A DNA stretch of 64,000 bases from Bacteroidota bacterium. Its GTDB lineage: Bacteria > Bacteroidota > Bacteroidia > Chitinophagales > Chitinophagaceae. The stretch lies in NCBI GenBank assembly GCA_018266775.1, contig JAFDZS010000011.1:255245-319244 (forward strand), read 5' to 3'. The translations under genes and the position numbers were made by a program. The notes under the pieces are model-generated. The model made no database searches. It worked only from the letters and a program-made list of their open reading frames with translations, and was not told the DNA's origin. Below, in pieces: positions 36,028 through 44,095 of the stretch; position 1 is the stretch's first letter; each line of letters starts with the position of its first letter.

Positions 36028-38742
36028 TTATTCAATCATGATCTTCCGGGTTTCAACAGTACCGCCGGTGTATATTTTTACATAGTACACACCTTTGGCA
36101 ATGGTTGCGGGTAGCTGTATACGGTATGTACCGGTAATATGATCCGTAGAGGTCCATATTAACTGGCCGGATGCCGCATTCAGGTCCACCCTGGAAGCCA
36201 TCACATTCTGCAGGTTCAGCCTGATATCCTGTCCGCCCTTAACGGGATTGGGATATACGGTAATGTCCTGCCCTGCACCGCCTGCTTTTACAAAAACAAT
36301 GTCGCTGTAAGTAACGGCGCCGTTTTTGTCGGTGATCTGTAAACGGTAATACCATTTGCCCGGCACTGAAATCGGATCGGTATAAGTAAACTGTGTCTTT
36401 ACAAAATCACCTGTTTGTGTATTGATCGTATTGAAAGTAATGGCATCGTTGCTGCGCTGCAGTTCAAAACGGCTGCCGTCTTCCGGTTGCGCAACAATCC
36501 ATTGTAATGCAGCACTGTTATTATTGTATTGTGCAGTAAACGATGTTAACCGCACTGCCAGTGGCACAAGATGTGTTTGGATGAAAAATCCGCTGAAGCC
36601 AGTGACATCCACCGATACTTCCCACCGGCTGTATGTGGCATTCCACACGATGTTTGCATCTGGCGGGTCAAGCACTACTGCACCTGATCCGTAAGAAGCT
36701 GGCAATCCTCCTCCACTGCTGGTTCCTGCATATTTACCAATACGGAGGTTGGCTTTACCGGTTGCATCTGCCGGCCCGGTTGGCAGTTTGGGTGTACTGC
36801 CCGGTGCCGCATTGAAGTTATCAAATTCAGTTTGTGAAAAATATAGTGTAACCGTTGCTGTTGCCGTTCCTGGTGAACTGGCCGGCGTAATTTGATAATG
36901 CCTTTGCACGAATGGCTGGCCGCTTACGTTGGGTACTGATGCTTCTACCCAAACCTGGGAAGTAACGTTGCCGCTTACAGGGCTGGCACCCGATGGCACT
37001 ACTTTGCACATAATGCCGCACGAAGCACCATAATAAATATTATTTGCTGTACCCACGGCCTGTGTTAATGTATTATTTGCAGACAAAGTTGGAGTTGTTG
37101 CAGTAAGCAATGCACCCGTGCTGTTGGCAGCACCGCATCCATTGCCGTTAGAAGCCACGAGGCGGTAATACCGGCCGCTGACAGTGGAATTATCAGAAAT
37201 GGTCAGCGTTGTGGTGGTTACACCACTGTAAATGCCGGAATTGGATAACGTAGTTGGCGATCCAAACCCAACTGTGGTACTTTCCTGCCATTGTACACCG
37301 GTTTGGTTGGATACTGTAGCGGAAAAACTTGCTGACAGTCCGGCGCAGGCTGTGTTGGCTGAAGGACTGGCTGATATTGTTGGTGCTGCCAGCAGTGTGA
37401 TGCCGGCCTGCGCTGTGGCGTCATTGCCCGGAACATTATCCACCACGCCATTCACACTTCCTGAACCTCCGGTTCCACCCGCTGTATAGGTAACGGTTGC
37501 TGTACCCGAAGACTGTATTGTAGCCTGGGCGCCGGATAAAGTTCCTAATACAGGATTAACAAAAGTGATACTCTTACCAATCACCGTGCTGATGTTTGCC
37601 AGTGTAAGTGCTTCCGATGCAGAATTGGTGAGGAAGCTGGCAGTAACAGTAGTACCCAAACCGGTACAAAAACTGCTGGAAGATGGCGACAATTTTAATT
37701 GCATCCATTTTGTGCAGGTAATAGAACCTCCGGCGGCAAGAACCACATTATCACTTCCGGCAGGGGCATTGGCACCCCACCAGTTATTATTGGAATTGGT
37801 TGTTTGTACTGAAGCCCCGCCCGCCTGTGCAATACTATTGCCGGACGCTGCGGTATTGCCAACAAAACGGCAGAAATTGGCAGTTAATGCACCATTGGTG
37901 TTTAGTATGGCGCCGCCCTGTGAGGTTGCCATATTGTTGACGAAAGTACAATTGGTTACTGAATAGGTACCGGTACCAGACCCTGATGTGGTTAATGCAC
38001 CACCCACTCCGCCTACAGCATTAGCCAGGTTATTGGAAAAAGTGCAATTAGTTATCGTACAGGTTGAATTGCCAACGTATGCTACAGCACCACCACCACC
38101 GCCACATTTATTACCTGTAAAATCGCAGTTGGTCATAGTTAGCGTATTGGTATTGGAAGTTGAACAAAGTATTGCACCACCATTACCCGATTGCTGTGTA
38201 AAATTATTGATCGCCACATTTGTAAGCGTGGTATTGGCATTTACTCCCCCACTTAATATTGCGCCACCACCCCCAGAGTATGTACTTCCAGTACTCCCGG
38301 TATAGTTTAATGTAAGATCAGTAAGCGTAAACGTAACTGCCCCGATGCCTGTTATAAAAACACGGTTTACGGTAGTCTGTGTTACAGTTAATACAGATTT
38401 ACCCGGGCCATTTACGGTAATATTATTTCCTAAACTTGCGCTGCCTACAGTAATCTGCCCAAGAGTCAGCGAAATAGCGGTAATGGAACCGGGAATCGTA
38501 ATCACATGCGTGCCGGCAATATTGGTAGCCGCCTCCAACGCAGAACGCAGGGTTATTTGCCCGCCAGCATCGTTAGGAGACGTACCTGCACTTACAGCAT
38601 GCGTATCTCCATTTGATGTCAGTGTCCAGTTCTGTGCCCGAACTGAAACAACAAGGAATAAGAAAGCAAAAAGCAGCACATGGTTTTTTAGATGATCCTT
38701 AAAACGGTAACCGTCTTTGGGGATAAGGTTTACATGATTCAT
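36028..38742 (-). CDS. Secreted beta-helix adhesin-like protein with T9SS type A sorting domain
   Basis: 904 aa. Signal peptide region LLFAFLFLVVSVRAQ. Residues about 20-330 form a right-handed beta-helix of Pmp/autotransporter type, with imperfect TNCTFxxN repeats (TMTNCDFTGN, TITNCTFSNN, SVTNCTFVNN). An Ig-like/low-complexity Thr/Ser/Gly region follows (about 380-620), then a C-terminal fibronectin-like strand module and the sorting domain YPNPVKGGQDIRLNL...AKGVYYVKIYTGG. The ATG at 38742 was chosen over an upstream TTG. It sits directly downstream of the tail-collar triplet but has a terminator between. Confidence 0.87.
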   Translation of the reverse strand: MNHVNLIPKDGYRFKDHLKNHVLLFAFLFLVVSVRAQNWTLTSNGDTHAVSAGTSPNDAGGQITLRSALEAATNIAGTHVITIPGSITAISLTLGQITVGSASLGNNITVNGPGKSVLTVTQTTVNRVFITGIGAVTFTLTDLTLNYTGSTGSTYSGGGGAILSGGVNANTTLTNVAINNFTQQSGNGGAILCSTSNTNTLTMTNCDFTGNKCGGGGGAVAYVGNSTCTITNCTFSNNLANAVGGVGGALTTSGSGTGTYSVTNCTFVNNMATSQGGAILNTNGALTANFCRFVGNTAASGNSIAQAGGASVQTTNSNNNWWGANAPAGSDNVVLAAGGSITCTKWMQLKLSPSSSSFCTGLGTTVTASFLTNSASEALTLANISTVIGKSITFVNPVLGTLSGAQATIQSSGTATVTYTAGGTGGSGSVNGVVDNVPGNDATAQAGITLLAAPTISASPSANTACAGLSASFSATVSNQTGVQWQESTTVGFGSPTTLSNSGIYSGVTTTTLTISDNSTVSGRYYRLVASNGNGCGAANSTGALLTATTPTLSANNTLTQAVGTANNIYYGASCGIMCKVVPSGASPVSGNVTSQVWVEASVPNVSGQPFVQRHYQITPASSPGTATATVTLYFSQTEFDNFNAAPGSTPKLPTGPADATGKANLRIGKYAGTSSGGGLPASYGSGAVVLDPPDANIVWNATYSRWEVSVDVTGFSGFFIQTHLVPLAVRLTSFTAQYNNNSAALQWIVAQPEDGSRFELQRSNDAITFNTINTQTGDFVKTQFTYTDPISVPGKWYYRLQITDKNGAVTYSDIVFVKAGGAGQDITVYPNPVKGGQDIRLNLQNVMASRVDLNAASGQLIWTSTDHITGTYRIQLPATIAKGVYYVKIYTGGTVETRKIMIE

Positions 38743-38814
38743 GATGAATAAGCTTAAACATTTTTGAATGTATTTTCGTGGAACCAAAAAATGTTTTGCG
38801 GATTCAGGTTAGGC

Positions 38815-38850
38815 AAAACTGCAGCAACCGGAGGGTACCGGCTGCTGCAG
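38815..38850 (-). terminator. Terminator of the tail-collar operon
   Basis: CTGCAGCA-ACCGG pairs with CCGG-CTGCTGCAG (38819-38831 with 38838-38850), with one mismatch, around a short loop. TTTTGCC follows on the minus strand. It ends the transcript 13 bp after the stop codon of the third collar gene. Confidence 0.65.
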
Positions 38851-38862
38851 GTAAAAAGATGA

Positions 38863-39396
38863 TCAGCTTCTTTGAGGATACACTCCCTGTAAAGCGATAC
38901 AGTAATTCACCGCCAGGTAAGGCGACATGTTATTATGCGGTTGCCCGTTGCCGGCAGGTATAATCTGTGTTGCATTCATACCAATAGCGGTACCTCCTGC
39001 CCCGCTGTTATAGACAACATTTCCCCTGCTGTCAGCACCGGAAGTGGCAAGTATATTTGCTTTGGGATCCGGGTTTGCCCCGGCATCATTAAAACAATTC
39101 ACATTATGATTGTGAACAGCCAGCTCGCTGGTGTTTAATGTAACGGTTGGTGTACCGGCTGTTTCGCCAAGGGAATAAAGACTTAGCCCTGGCGCCTGAC
39201 CCATATTTACACCTGCGGAGCCCTGGAAATCAGGCAGGCCAAACGTTGTGGTGCCGTTACCCCCAAAGTTTACACCCAGTAATGAAAACAGGGCAGTATT
39301 CTGGGCTATTGACATTAGTTGGCCATTGCACTGCGCCCAGCTTGTGGGCGCATAGTTGCAGCCAAATATTCTTATTTCTGCTACAAATTGATCCAT
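38863..39396 (-). CDS. Phage tail-collar domain protein, copy 3
   Basis: 177 aa, a single Tail_Collar/MdpB-like module: FGCNYAPTSWAQCNGQLMSI, ALFSLLGVNFGGNGTTTFGL, VHNHNVNC, and C-terminal NMSPYLAVNYCIALQGVYP. No signal peptide. Tail_Collar proteins form phage tail-fibre trimers; bacterial microcystin-dependent-protein (MdpB)-like relatives are found outside prophages. Third gene of a tandem triplet (28-bp gap from copy 2). No other phage genes lie nearby. Confidence 0.9.
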   Translation of the reverse strand: MDQFVAEIRIFGCNYAPTSWAQCNGQLMSIAQNTALFSLLGVNFGGNGTTTFGLPDFQGSAGVNMGQAPGLSLYSLGETAGTPTVTLNTSELAVHNHNVNCFNDAGANPDPKANILATSGADSRGNVVYNSGAGGTAIGMNATQIIPAGNGQPHNNMSPYLAVNYCIALQGVYPQRS

Positions 39397-39423
39397 AAAA
39401 TAATTTTTTAAGTTTGATGATCA

Positions 39424-39942
39424 TTAATTTCTTGAAGGGAATATACCCGCCAGGGCGATACAAAAATTCAAAGCCAGGTAAGGCTGAATATTGTTATGCC
39501 CAATGTTGTTACCCGCCTGTGCAATAAAGTTAGAGGCCAGTAATGTACCATCTCCATTGGGAGTAAATAAGGCATAAGTACCGTTTTTGGCTAACAGGTT
39601 GGTATCCGCATTGGTTGCATCAGCAGTGTTGCTGGTGCCCATCATCTGGTGATTATGTGCCGGCATTTCGCTAACGGTGAGTGTATGATTTTCCTCACCG
39701 CCAACAGCTCCCACATTATACTGTGTACCATAAGGAGCATTACCTGCACCAATAGGTGTTCTGCCCCGCAGGTCGGGCAAATTAAATGTGGTAACACCAT
39801 TGCCGCCAAATTGTGTGCCCAGCAGCGCAAACAACGCCTGGTTCTGGCTGATATTCATTACCTGCCCGTTGCATTGTGCCCAGTTTCTGGGTGCAAACGG
39901 GAAGCTAAAAATTTGTATTTCAGATATATAACTACCGGTCAT
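39424..39942 (-). CDS. Phage tail-collar domain protein, copy 2
   Basis: 172 aa, the same Tail_Collar/MdpB-like fold as its neighbours: FPFAPRNWAQCNGQVMNI, ALFALLGTQFGGNGVTTFNL, LPDLRGRTPIGAG, EMPAHNHQMMG, IQPYLALNFCIALAGIFP. Spacing of 24 bp to copy 1 and 27 bp to copy 3 supports a single mRNA. It differs from copy 1 and copy 3 throughout the middle, so the triplet is an old duplication. Confidence 0.9.
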   Translation of the reverse strand: MTGSYISEIQIFSFPFAPRNWAQCNGQVMNISQNQALFALLGTQFGGNGVTTFNLPDLRGRTPIGAGNAPYGTQYNVGAVGGEENHTLTVSEMPAHNHQMMGTSNTADATNADTNLLAKNGTYALFTPNGDGTLLASNFIAQAGNNIGHNNIQPYLALNFCIALAGIFPSRN

Positions 39943-39966
39943 GATTATATGATTTTATTTGGTGAG

Positions 39967-40488
39967 TTAATTTTGAGTTGGGTAAATTCCGTTCAATGCA
40001 ATGATGTAATTCACGGCAAGCGAAGGCATAATATTATAATGTGGTTGGCCGCCGGGAGAATTACTGATAGCGCCCCCATTCATAACTGCATTCGCAGTAT
40101 TGCCCGGGTTGTATTCCTGTAACTGGGCTTGCGTTGCCAGGAATGCATTCGTGGGGTCAGTTGTTGTTGCCGCAGCAGAGTTTGAATTTACTGTATGAGA
40201 ATGTGCCGGCAGGTTGGAAGCCAGTAATGTTACTGATTCAGTTCCGGCTCTCTGGCCAAGGGTGTAATTGGACAAGCCCGGCCCCTGACCCTGGCTAACC
40301 GGGATTCTGCTCCTGAGATCGGGTAAAGCAAAAGTGTTTACACCATCTCCGCCATAAGTGGTACCAATAAGACTATACAAAGCATCGTACTGCGAAATAG
40401 GCAATAATGCACCATTGCAGAAGGCCCAGTCCACCGGGGCAAAATTGCCTCCAAACATAATGATTGTTCCTATAAAAGGGGTTTGCAT
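39967..40488 (-). CDS. Phage tail-collar domain protein, copy 1
   Basis: 173 aa. Same fold: FAPVDWAFCNGALLPISQ, ALYSLIGTTYGGDGVNTFAL, LPDLRSRIPVSQG, NLPAHSHTV, IMPSLAVNYIIALNGIYP. It is the first gene of the triplet, 175 bp downstream of the formyltransferase-like gene on the same strand. No confident promoter or other ORF is visible in that gap. The three copies may build a heterotrimeric or polymeric assembly; this is inference from their conserved tandem arrangement. Confidence 0.9.
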   Translation of the reverse strand: MQTPFIGTIIMFGGNFAPVDWAFCNGALLPISQYDALYSLIGTTYGGDGVNTFALPDLRSRIPVSQGQGPGLSNYTLGQRAGTESVTLLASNLPAHSHTVNSNSAAATTTDPTNAFLATQAQLQEYNPGNTANAVMNGGAISNSPGGQPHYNIMPSLAVNYIIALNGIYPTQN

Positions 40489-40663
40489 AAATGGAAGGTT
40501 TATTGTGAGAAATTAGATAACAATGTTCCGGCAGCATACCTGTTTGTGTTCTGTCCTTATGTACTATTAAACCAACTTGTACATATAATTCTATAGCCGG
40601 TATGCTTTAGTAAAACTATACTATTTGTATGCGGGGAAAAAACGTGTAAGCAAAAACAGGTAT

Positions 40664-41605
40664 TTATACGGGTATGTCACCAAAACGGTTTCCGGGTTGA
40701 ATACCAGTGTTGAACAGCCTTGCTGCAGACATATACCCCTCATCGGTGTATACCAACTGTACACACAGCAAACCCTTTACTGTGGCAACTTTGAAGAAAT
40801 CTTTGGATACTGTTGTTATCGTTCCGGGTAATTTTTTTTCTACATCTTCATCAACTGCTGCTGTGGCTTCCAGCAGCTTTATTATATTATTGTTAAGGGA
40901 GGTAACGGCTCCTTTATTCCAGGGATTGCAGGCATTGATCAGCGCAACAATTTCTTCAGCCCCCATAGTATCCCAGTTAATGGTAATATCTGCAGCAGCC
41001 TGCCGGTTATAATAAACAGCTTTGGTTTCCTCCTGTGGCCTGGCAGGTATCTGCACACCAAAGTCGGCCATTTTTAATAATGCCGGAATATTTTGTGCGG
41101 CACATTCGCCCAATTTTTTACTCAGCATGCCATAAGTGTCTGTAACGGATAACCGTATTTTATTCATCATCACCACGGGCCCTGCATCAAAATCAGCAGT
41201 CATTTTATGAACGGAGATGCAGGCAAAGGGCTCCTGGTTTTTAATCTGCCGGAAAACAGGATCCGGACCGCGGTAAGCAGGCAATGGCCCGGGATGAATA
41301 TTGAACCAGCCTTTATCAGTCAGAGATAATACGGTACCGGGCATACGAAATGAAAAAGAAAATACCAACCCCAGTTCCGGTTTGTACTGCCTGACGGCAT
41401 CTGCAATCTTTTCAGCAAAATCAGTTTTAGTAACATACAGCAGAGGCAATGTGGTGTTTTGCAGGTAATGCCGTACTTCTTCCACCAGAATTTTATTGTT
41501 TGCGGGCAGCACCAATACACTCAACCGGTTTAAAAATAACAGGTCACGCAGCAGCGGCAATGCAATGCGGTTACCACAAACCAATATCGCTTTACATTCA
41601 TTCAT
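40664..41605 (-). CDS. Formyltransferase-family protein (tRNA-Met formyltransferase-like)
   Basis: 313 aa. Shows the formyltransferase-like core: GLVFSFSFRMPGTVLSL, then NIHPGPLPAYRGPDPVFRQI with the catalytic His, and KMTADFDAGPVVMMNK containing the conserved Asp. It has a C-terminal FMT-like part (IVALINACNPWNKGAVTSL). The usual HPSLLP is HPGPLP here, so it is a divergent member and may act on a substrate other than initiator tRNA. The ATG overlaps the TGA of the binding-protein gene (TGATG), hence coupled. It is not the housekeeping fmt in an obvious operon with def. Confidence 0.82.
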   Translation of the reverse strand: MNECKAILVCGNRIALPLLRDLLFLNRLSVLVLPANNKILVEEVRHYLQNTTLPLLYVTKTDFAEKIADAVRQYKPELGLVFSFSFRMPGTVLSLTDKGWFNIHPGPLPAYRGPDPVFRQIKNQEPFACISVHKMTADFDAGPVVMMNKIRLSVTDTYGMLSKKLGECAAQNIPALLKMADFGVQIPARPQEETKAVYYNRQAAADITINWDTMGAEEIVALINACNPWNKGAVTSLNNNIIKLLEATAAVDEDVEKKLPGTITTVSKDFFKVATVKGLLCVQLVYTDEGYMSAARLFNTGIQPGNRFGDIPV

Positions 41606-42738
41606 CAATAACAGAGATAAGTGTTTGTCCACCCGGTTACATGCCCTTCAATTTGTTCTGCAGTAAATGCTTTCCACCCGTTTGTATATTCAGTGATGTA
41701 TTCTGTTTGGGGTGTTGAGCTATTTGCTTCATACGTAATTTTTGTAAATGGTGCCGTATAGAAATGCGTGGCGTCATCGAGCAGCATTATTCCCCTGGGG
41801 CTTTGTAATGGCGTATCTTTTAATAATTGTACGGCGGCTTCATTGTCGTGTATGGTTCCTGCGGGCAGTAAAGCAGCCAGCATCAGCCCGGTTTCCCAGC
41901 CCAAAAGGGAAAATATATTGGCGGGCCTTTTGCATTGCTGCATAAATGTGATGTTACCGGTACCCGGTAAAGCGCTGTGCCACGGTGTAAAACCGGTTAC
42001 CCTATACCGTTGTTTGCCATTCAATGCAGCCACAGCACCGGCTTCCAGCATCATCGGCGATGCAAAAACATTCAGCATTCTTCCTGCATCATACGCAGCC
42101 AGGTGCTTGTAAAATAATTGTGCCGGCATGGTGTCAAAAACACAAACCAGGTTACTGCATTCCTTATCTGTTGACAAAAATTCTGTTAATGCCCCAATTT
42201 CAAAACTATCGTTGTAAGATTGCCTGTTGATGTAATTATACCTGATATTGCCGCCCTGCTGCAGCAACTGTTGTACTATTGCCGCACCATGCAGGTAACC
42301 ACAATCGTAATAAGAAGATACATAAGCGGCATATCCATTACCTGCTGCTGCTGCAAGCCCGCCCGCCAGCCTGCACATAAATGCCTGTTGCAGGCTCAAA
42401 TGCACCACACCGGGCTGCGATATCCAGTTATGCGGATAATTTGCACCCGGATTAATCACCATCAGCAGTTTGCCCGATGCCATTATTAATGGATTCAGCA
42501 ATTCAGTTACTTTTTCATCGGCATAAATCACCAGTACATCCACATCCTCAGTCAGCAATAATTTTTCAGCCTTCATATACACTTCCTTTTCTGCTGCACC
42601 AAAGCCAATGCCTTCTTTAATAATGTTGAAATGTGATGCGATCTGTTGGTGGCCCAGCAGGGCATTCAGCCCATCCATAAAGTCAAAACTGATACCGGGA
42701 TATGTATTTGATGAAGGATATAACAAACCAACTTTCAT
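41605..42738 (-). CDS. Leaderless periplasmic-binding-protein-like (type 1) protein
   Basis: 377 aa resembling Leu/Ile/Val-type substrate-binding proteins: MKVGLLYPSSNTYPGISFDF, ADEKVTELLNPLIMASGKL, AYVSSYYDCGYLHGAAIVQQ, NVFASPMMLEAGAVAAL. Yet there is no signal peptide or lipobox when started at the ATG at 42738. The fused upstream frame (56 residues) starts at a non-ATG codon and crosses the terminator hairpin at 42837, so it is rejected. A cytoplasmic binding domain could act as a small-molecule sensor or as an enzyme partner. Its stop is coupled to the formyltransferase gene. Confidence 0.78.
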   Translation of the reverse strand: MKVGLLYPSSNTYPGISFDFMDGLNALLGHQQIASHFNIIKEGIGFGAAEKEVYMKAEKLLLTEDVDVLVIYADEKVTELLNPLIMASGKLLMVINPGANYPHNWISQPGVVHLSLQQAFMCRLAGGLAAAAGNGYAAYVSSYYDCGYLHGAAIVQQLLQQGGNIRYNYINRQSYNDSFEIGALTEFLSTDKECSNLVCVFDTMPAQLFYKHLAAYDAGRMLNVFASPMMLEAGAVAALNGKQRYRVTGFTPWHSALPGTGNITFMQQCKRPANIFSLLGWETGLMLAALLPAGTIHDNEAAVQLLKDTPLQSPRGIMLLDDATHFYTAPFTKITYEANSSTPQTEYITEYTNGWKAFTAEQIEGHVTGWTNTYLCY

Positions 42739-42836
42739 GCTGCAAATAACGTTAAGGTTTAAAAAGTAAATGTAACAGATAAGTTCAAATAAAAAAAACT
42801 TACCCGTTATAACTGTTTGAACGGTGGCTGTAAAAT

Positions 42837-42867
42837 AAAAACCGCCACAAGTATATGTTGTGGCGGC
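42837..42867 (-). terminator. Intrinsic terminator after the 44-codon ORF
   Basis: GCCGCCACAA pairs with TTGTGGCGG (stem 42842-42850 with 42858-42866) around GTATATG. On the minus strand it is followed by TTTTTATTTT. It begins 18 bp downstream of the stop of the 44-codon ORF and precedes the binding-protein gene, so that gene depends on readthrough or its own promoter. Confidence 0.8.
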
Positions 42868-42884
42868 AAATAAATCTGCTGGTT

Positions 42885-43019
42885 TCAAGCACAAATAATG
42901 CAGCAATATTTATTTCCGTTACCTGTTGTGTTCAACAGTGCATCGTGGTATGTATAAACGCACAATCCCTGAAAACACACCACTTGCAGTGGTGCAATTT
43001 GTTCTAAAAAACTTGTCAT
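42885..43019 (-). CDS. 44-aa Cys-rich peptide (putative)
   Basis: Small ORF of 44 codons from ATG at 43019 to TGA at 42885. The sequence begins MTSFLEQIAPLQVV and ends GNGNKYCCIICA, with five Cys (positions 15, 20, 39, 40, 43). No signal peptide or recognised family. Support for reality: a strong intrinsic terminator begins 18 bp after the stop, and nothing else on this strand needs one. Composition is non-random, with a Gly/Asn-rich linker before a compact CCxxC tail. It is upstream of the binding-protein and formyltransferase pair. Layout is like a leader plus core peptide of a ribosomal natural product or a metal-binding peptide, but no modification enzyme of known type is nearby. Could also be a leader ORF controlling readthrough. 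Confidence 0.5.
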   Translation of the reverse strand: MTSFLEQIAPLQVVCFQGLCVYTYHDALLNTTGNGNKYCCIICA

Positions 43020-43130
43020 TGGTTTACTACGTAATAAACTGTTCGGCCCCGGCGCATTTTTTACAATAGTAAAACAGTTGTTAACTATACGCCGTATTTA
43101 AACTATGGTTTACCGGGCTGGTCTTGAATG

Positions 43131-43148
43131 TGGAAGCACAGCTTCCAG
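43131..43148. repeat. Decayed GGAAGC hairpin
   Basis: TGGAAGC-ACA-GCTTCCA, resembling the GCAAGCT-CC-AGCTTGC hairpins at 27.2 kb. Lies upstream of the small lipoprotein gene. Confidence 0.5.
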
Positions 43149-43174
43149 CTATTCATCAAAAAAAATTGCCTTGT

Positions 43175-43498
43175 ATGAAAATGATTTCAGCACTCAGTTT
43201 TGGAATGCTTATCACTTTTCTTTCGTGCCATCAGGCACCTGCGTTGCACGATCTGTCGGGTACTTATGAAAGTATTGAAGAAGATAACCTCACTAAAATT
43301 GAGCGCATCAGCGATACTGAATACCTGATTGATGTTCCCGATGCGAAAGACCGGATTCCTGCAACCCGCAATGGCAACACATTGTCGGGTATGTTCCAGG
43401 GCATACCAATCAGCACTGCGTTTAATGCCACAGGTGATACGATGACCAGTTTTGAAAACGGCAAAGCGATTTACGAGAGTGTAAAAATCACCCAATAA
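43175..43498 (+). CDS. Small lipoprotein, unknown
   Basis: 107 aa from MKMISALSFGMLITFLSC, a lipobox with Cys at about 18. The mature part is short and beta-rich (LSGTYESIEEDNLTKIERI, EYLIDVPDA, GNTLSGMFQGIPISTAFN), reminiscent of small lipocalin-like bacterial lipoproteins. Family unknown. Possible operon with the YcxB-like gene 17 bp downstream. Confidence 0.65.
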   Translation: MKMISALSFGMLITFLSCHQAPALHDLSGTYESIEEDNLTKIERISDTEYLIDVPDAKDRIPATRNGNTLSGMFQGIPISTAFNATGDTMTSFENGKAIYESVKITQ

Positions 43499-43515
43499 TG
43501 TGGTATCTTTAGCAC

Positions 43516-44067
43516 ATGTTACAATACCGTTTCGCCCTTACACCTGAAGATTTTGTTGCCTATAATGAGTACCTGCAACTGAAAGCGCCGGGCAGAAGAA
43601 AAATAATGTTCAGGCTGCTGATTCCTGTAAGCATTTTTATTATCATTCTTGTGGCAGCCAGTGTATTTAACGGTGTAAATTCAGGCTCAGCCGACTTCAG
43701 TTCCTATTTTACAATCATCATTTATGGTGCACTGATTTTTTTATCTTTTCTTTCTTTAAAATCAAGGGTGAGAAAAATGGCTTTAAAATACGCCAGCAAT
43801 CCGCAGAATGCAGCTTTTTTCAATATGGCGGATTATACAATTTCAGCAACCGGCATACATATTAAAGACAGCAACAAAGAATTGCATTACCAATGGAATG
43901 CTTTTACCAATAAAGTAGAAACCAATCAATACTATTACCTGTTTGTATATTCAAATGCTGCTTTAATTTTTCCGAAAAGTATTTTCCGGTCAGAAGTGGA
44001 GCGGAATCAATTCACTGCTTTATTATCTCAATACCTTTCATTGCAGGCAGAAGTTGGGGAAGTATAA
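43516..44067 (+). CDS. YcxB-like membrane protein
   Basis: 183 aa. Two central membrane helices (about 33-51 MFRLLIPVSIFIIILVAAS and 65-80 YFTIIIYGALIFLSFLS) and a C-terminal YcxB-like domain (YTISATGIHIKDSNKELHY, FPKSIFRSEVERNQFTALL). The YcxB C-terminal domain is common in Bacteroidota and Firmicutes and of unknown function. Follows the small lipoprotein by 17 bp. Confidence 0.75.
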   Translation: MLQYRFALTPEDFVAYNEYLQLKAPGRRKIMFRLLIPVSIFIIILVAASVFNGVNSGSADFSSYFTIIIYGALIFLSFLSLKSRVRKMALKYASNPQNAAFFNMADYTISATGIHIKDSNKELHYQWNAFTNKVETNQYYYLFVYSNAALIFPKSIFRSEVERNQFTALLSQYLSLQAEVGEV

Positions 44068-44095
44068 AAGGATTGCACAGCTGCAGTAACTTCTT

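Noticed and set aside
37988-38305. Pro/Leu-rich plus-strand frames opposite the beta-helix adhesin
   Set aside because: Antisense of Thr/Gly/Asn-rich repeats yields low-complexity translations; no start context or homology.
38863-40488. Prophage or tailocin remnant
   Set aside because: Only tail-collar genes are present; no capsid, sheath, baseplate, integrase or lysis gene lies nearby.
41605-42906. Longer frame for the binding-protein gene starting at 42906
   Set aside because: The extra 56 residues begin at a non-ATG codon and cross the terminator hairpin at 42837-42867; the ATG at 42738 gives a normal fold start.
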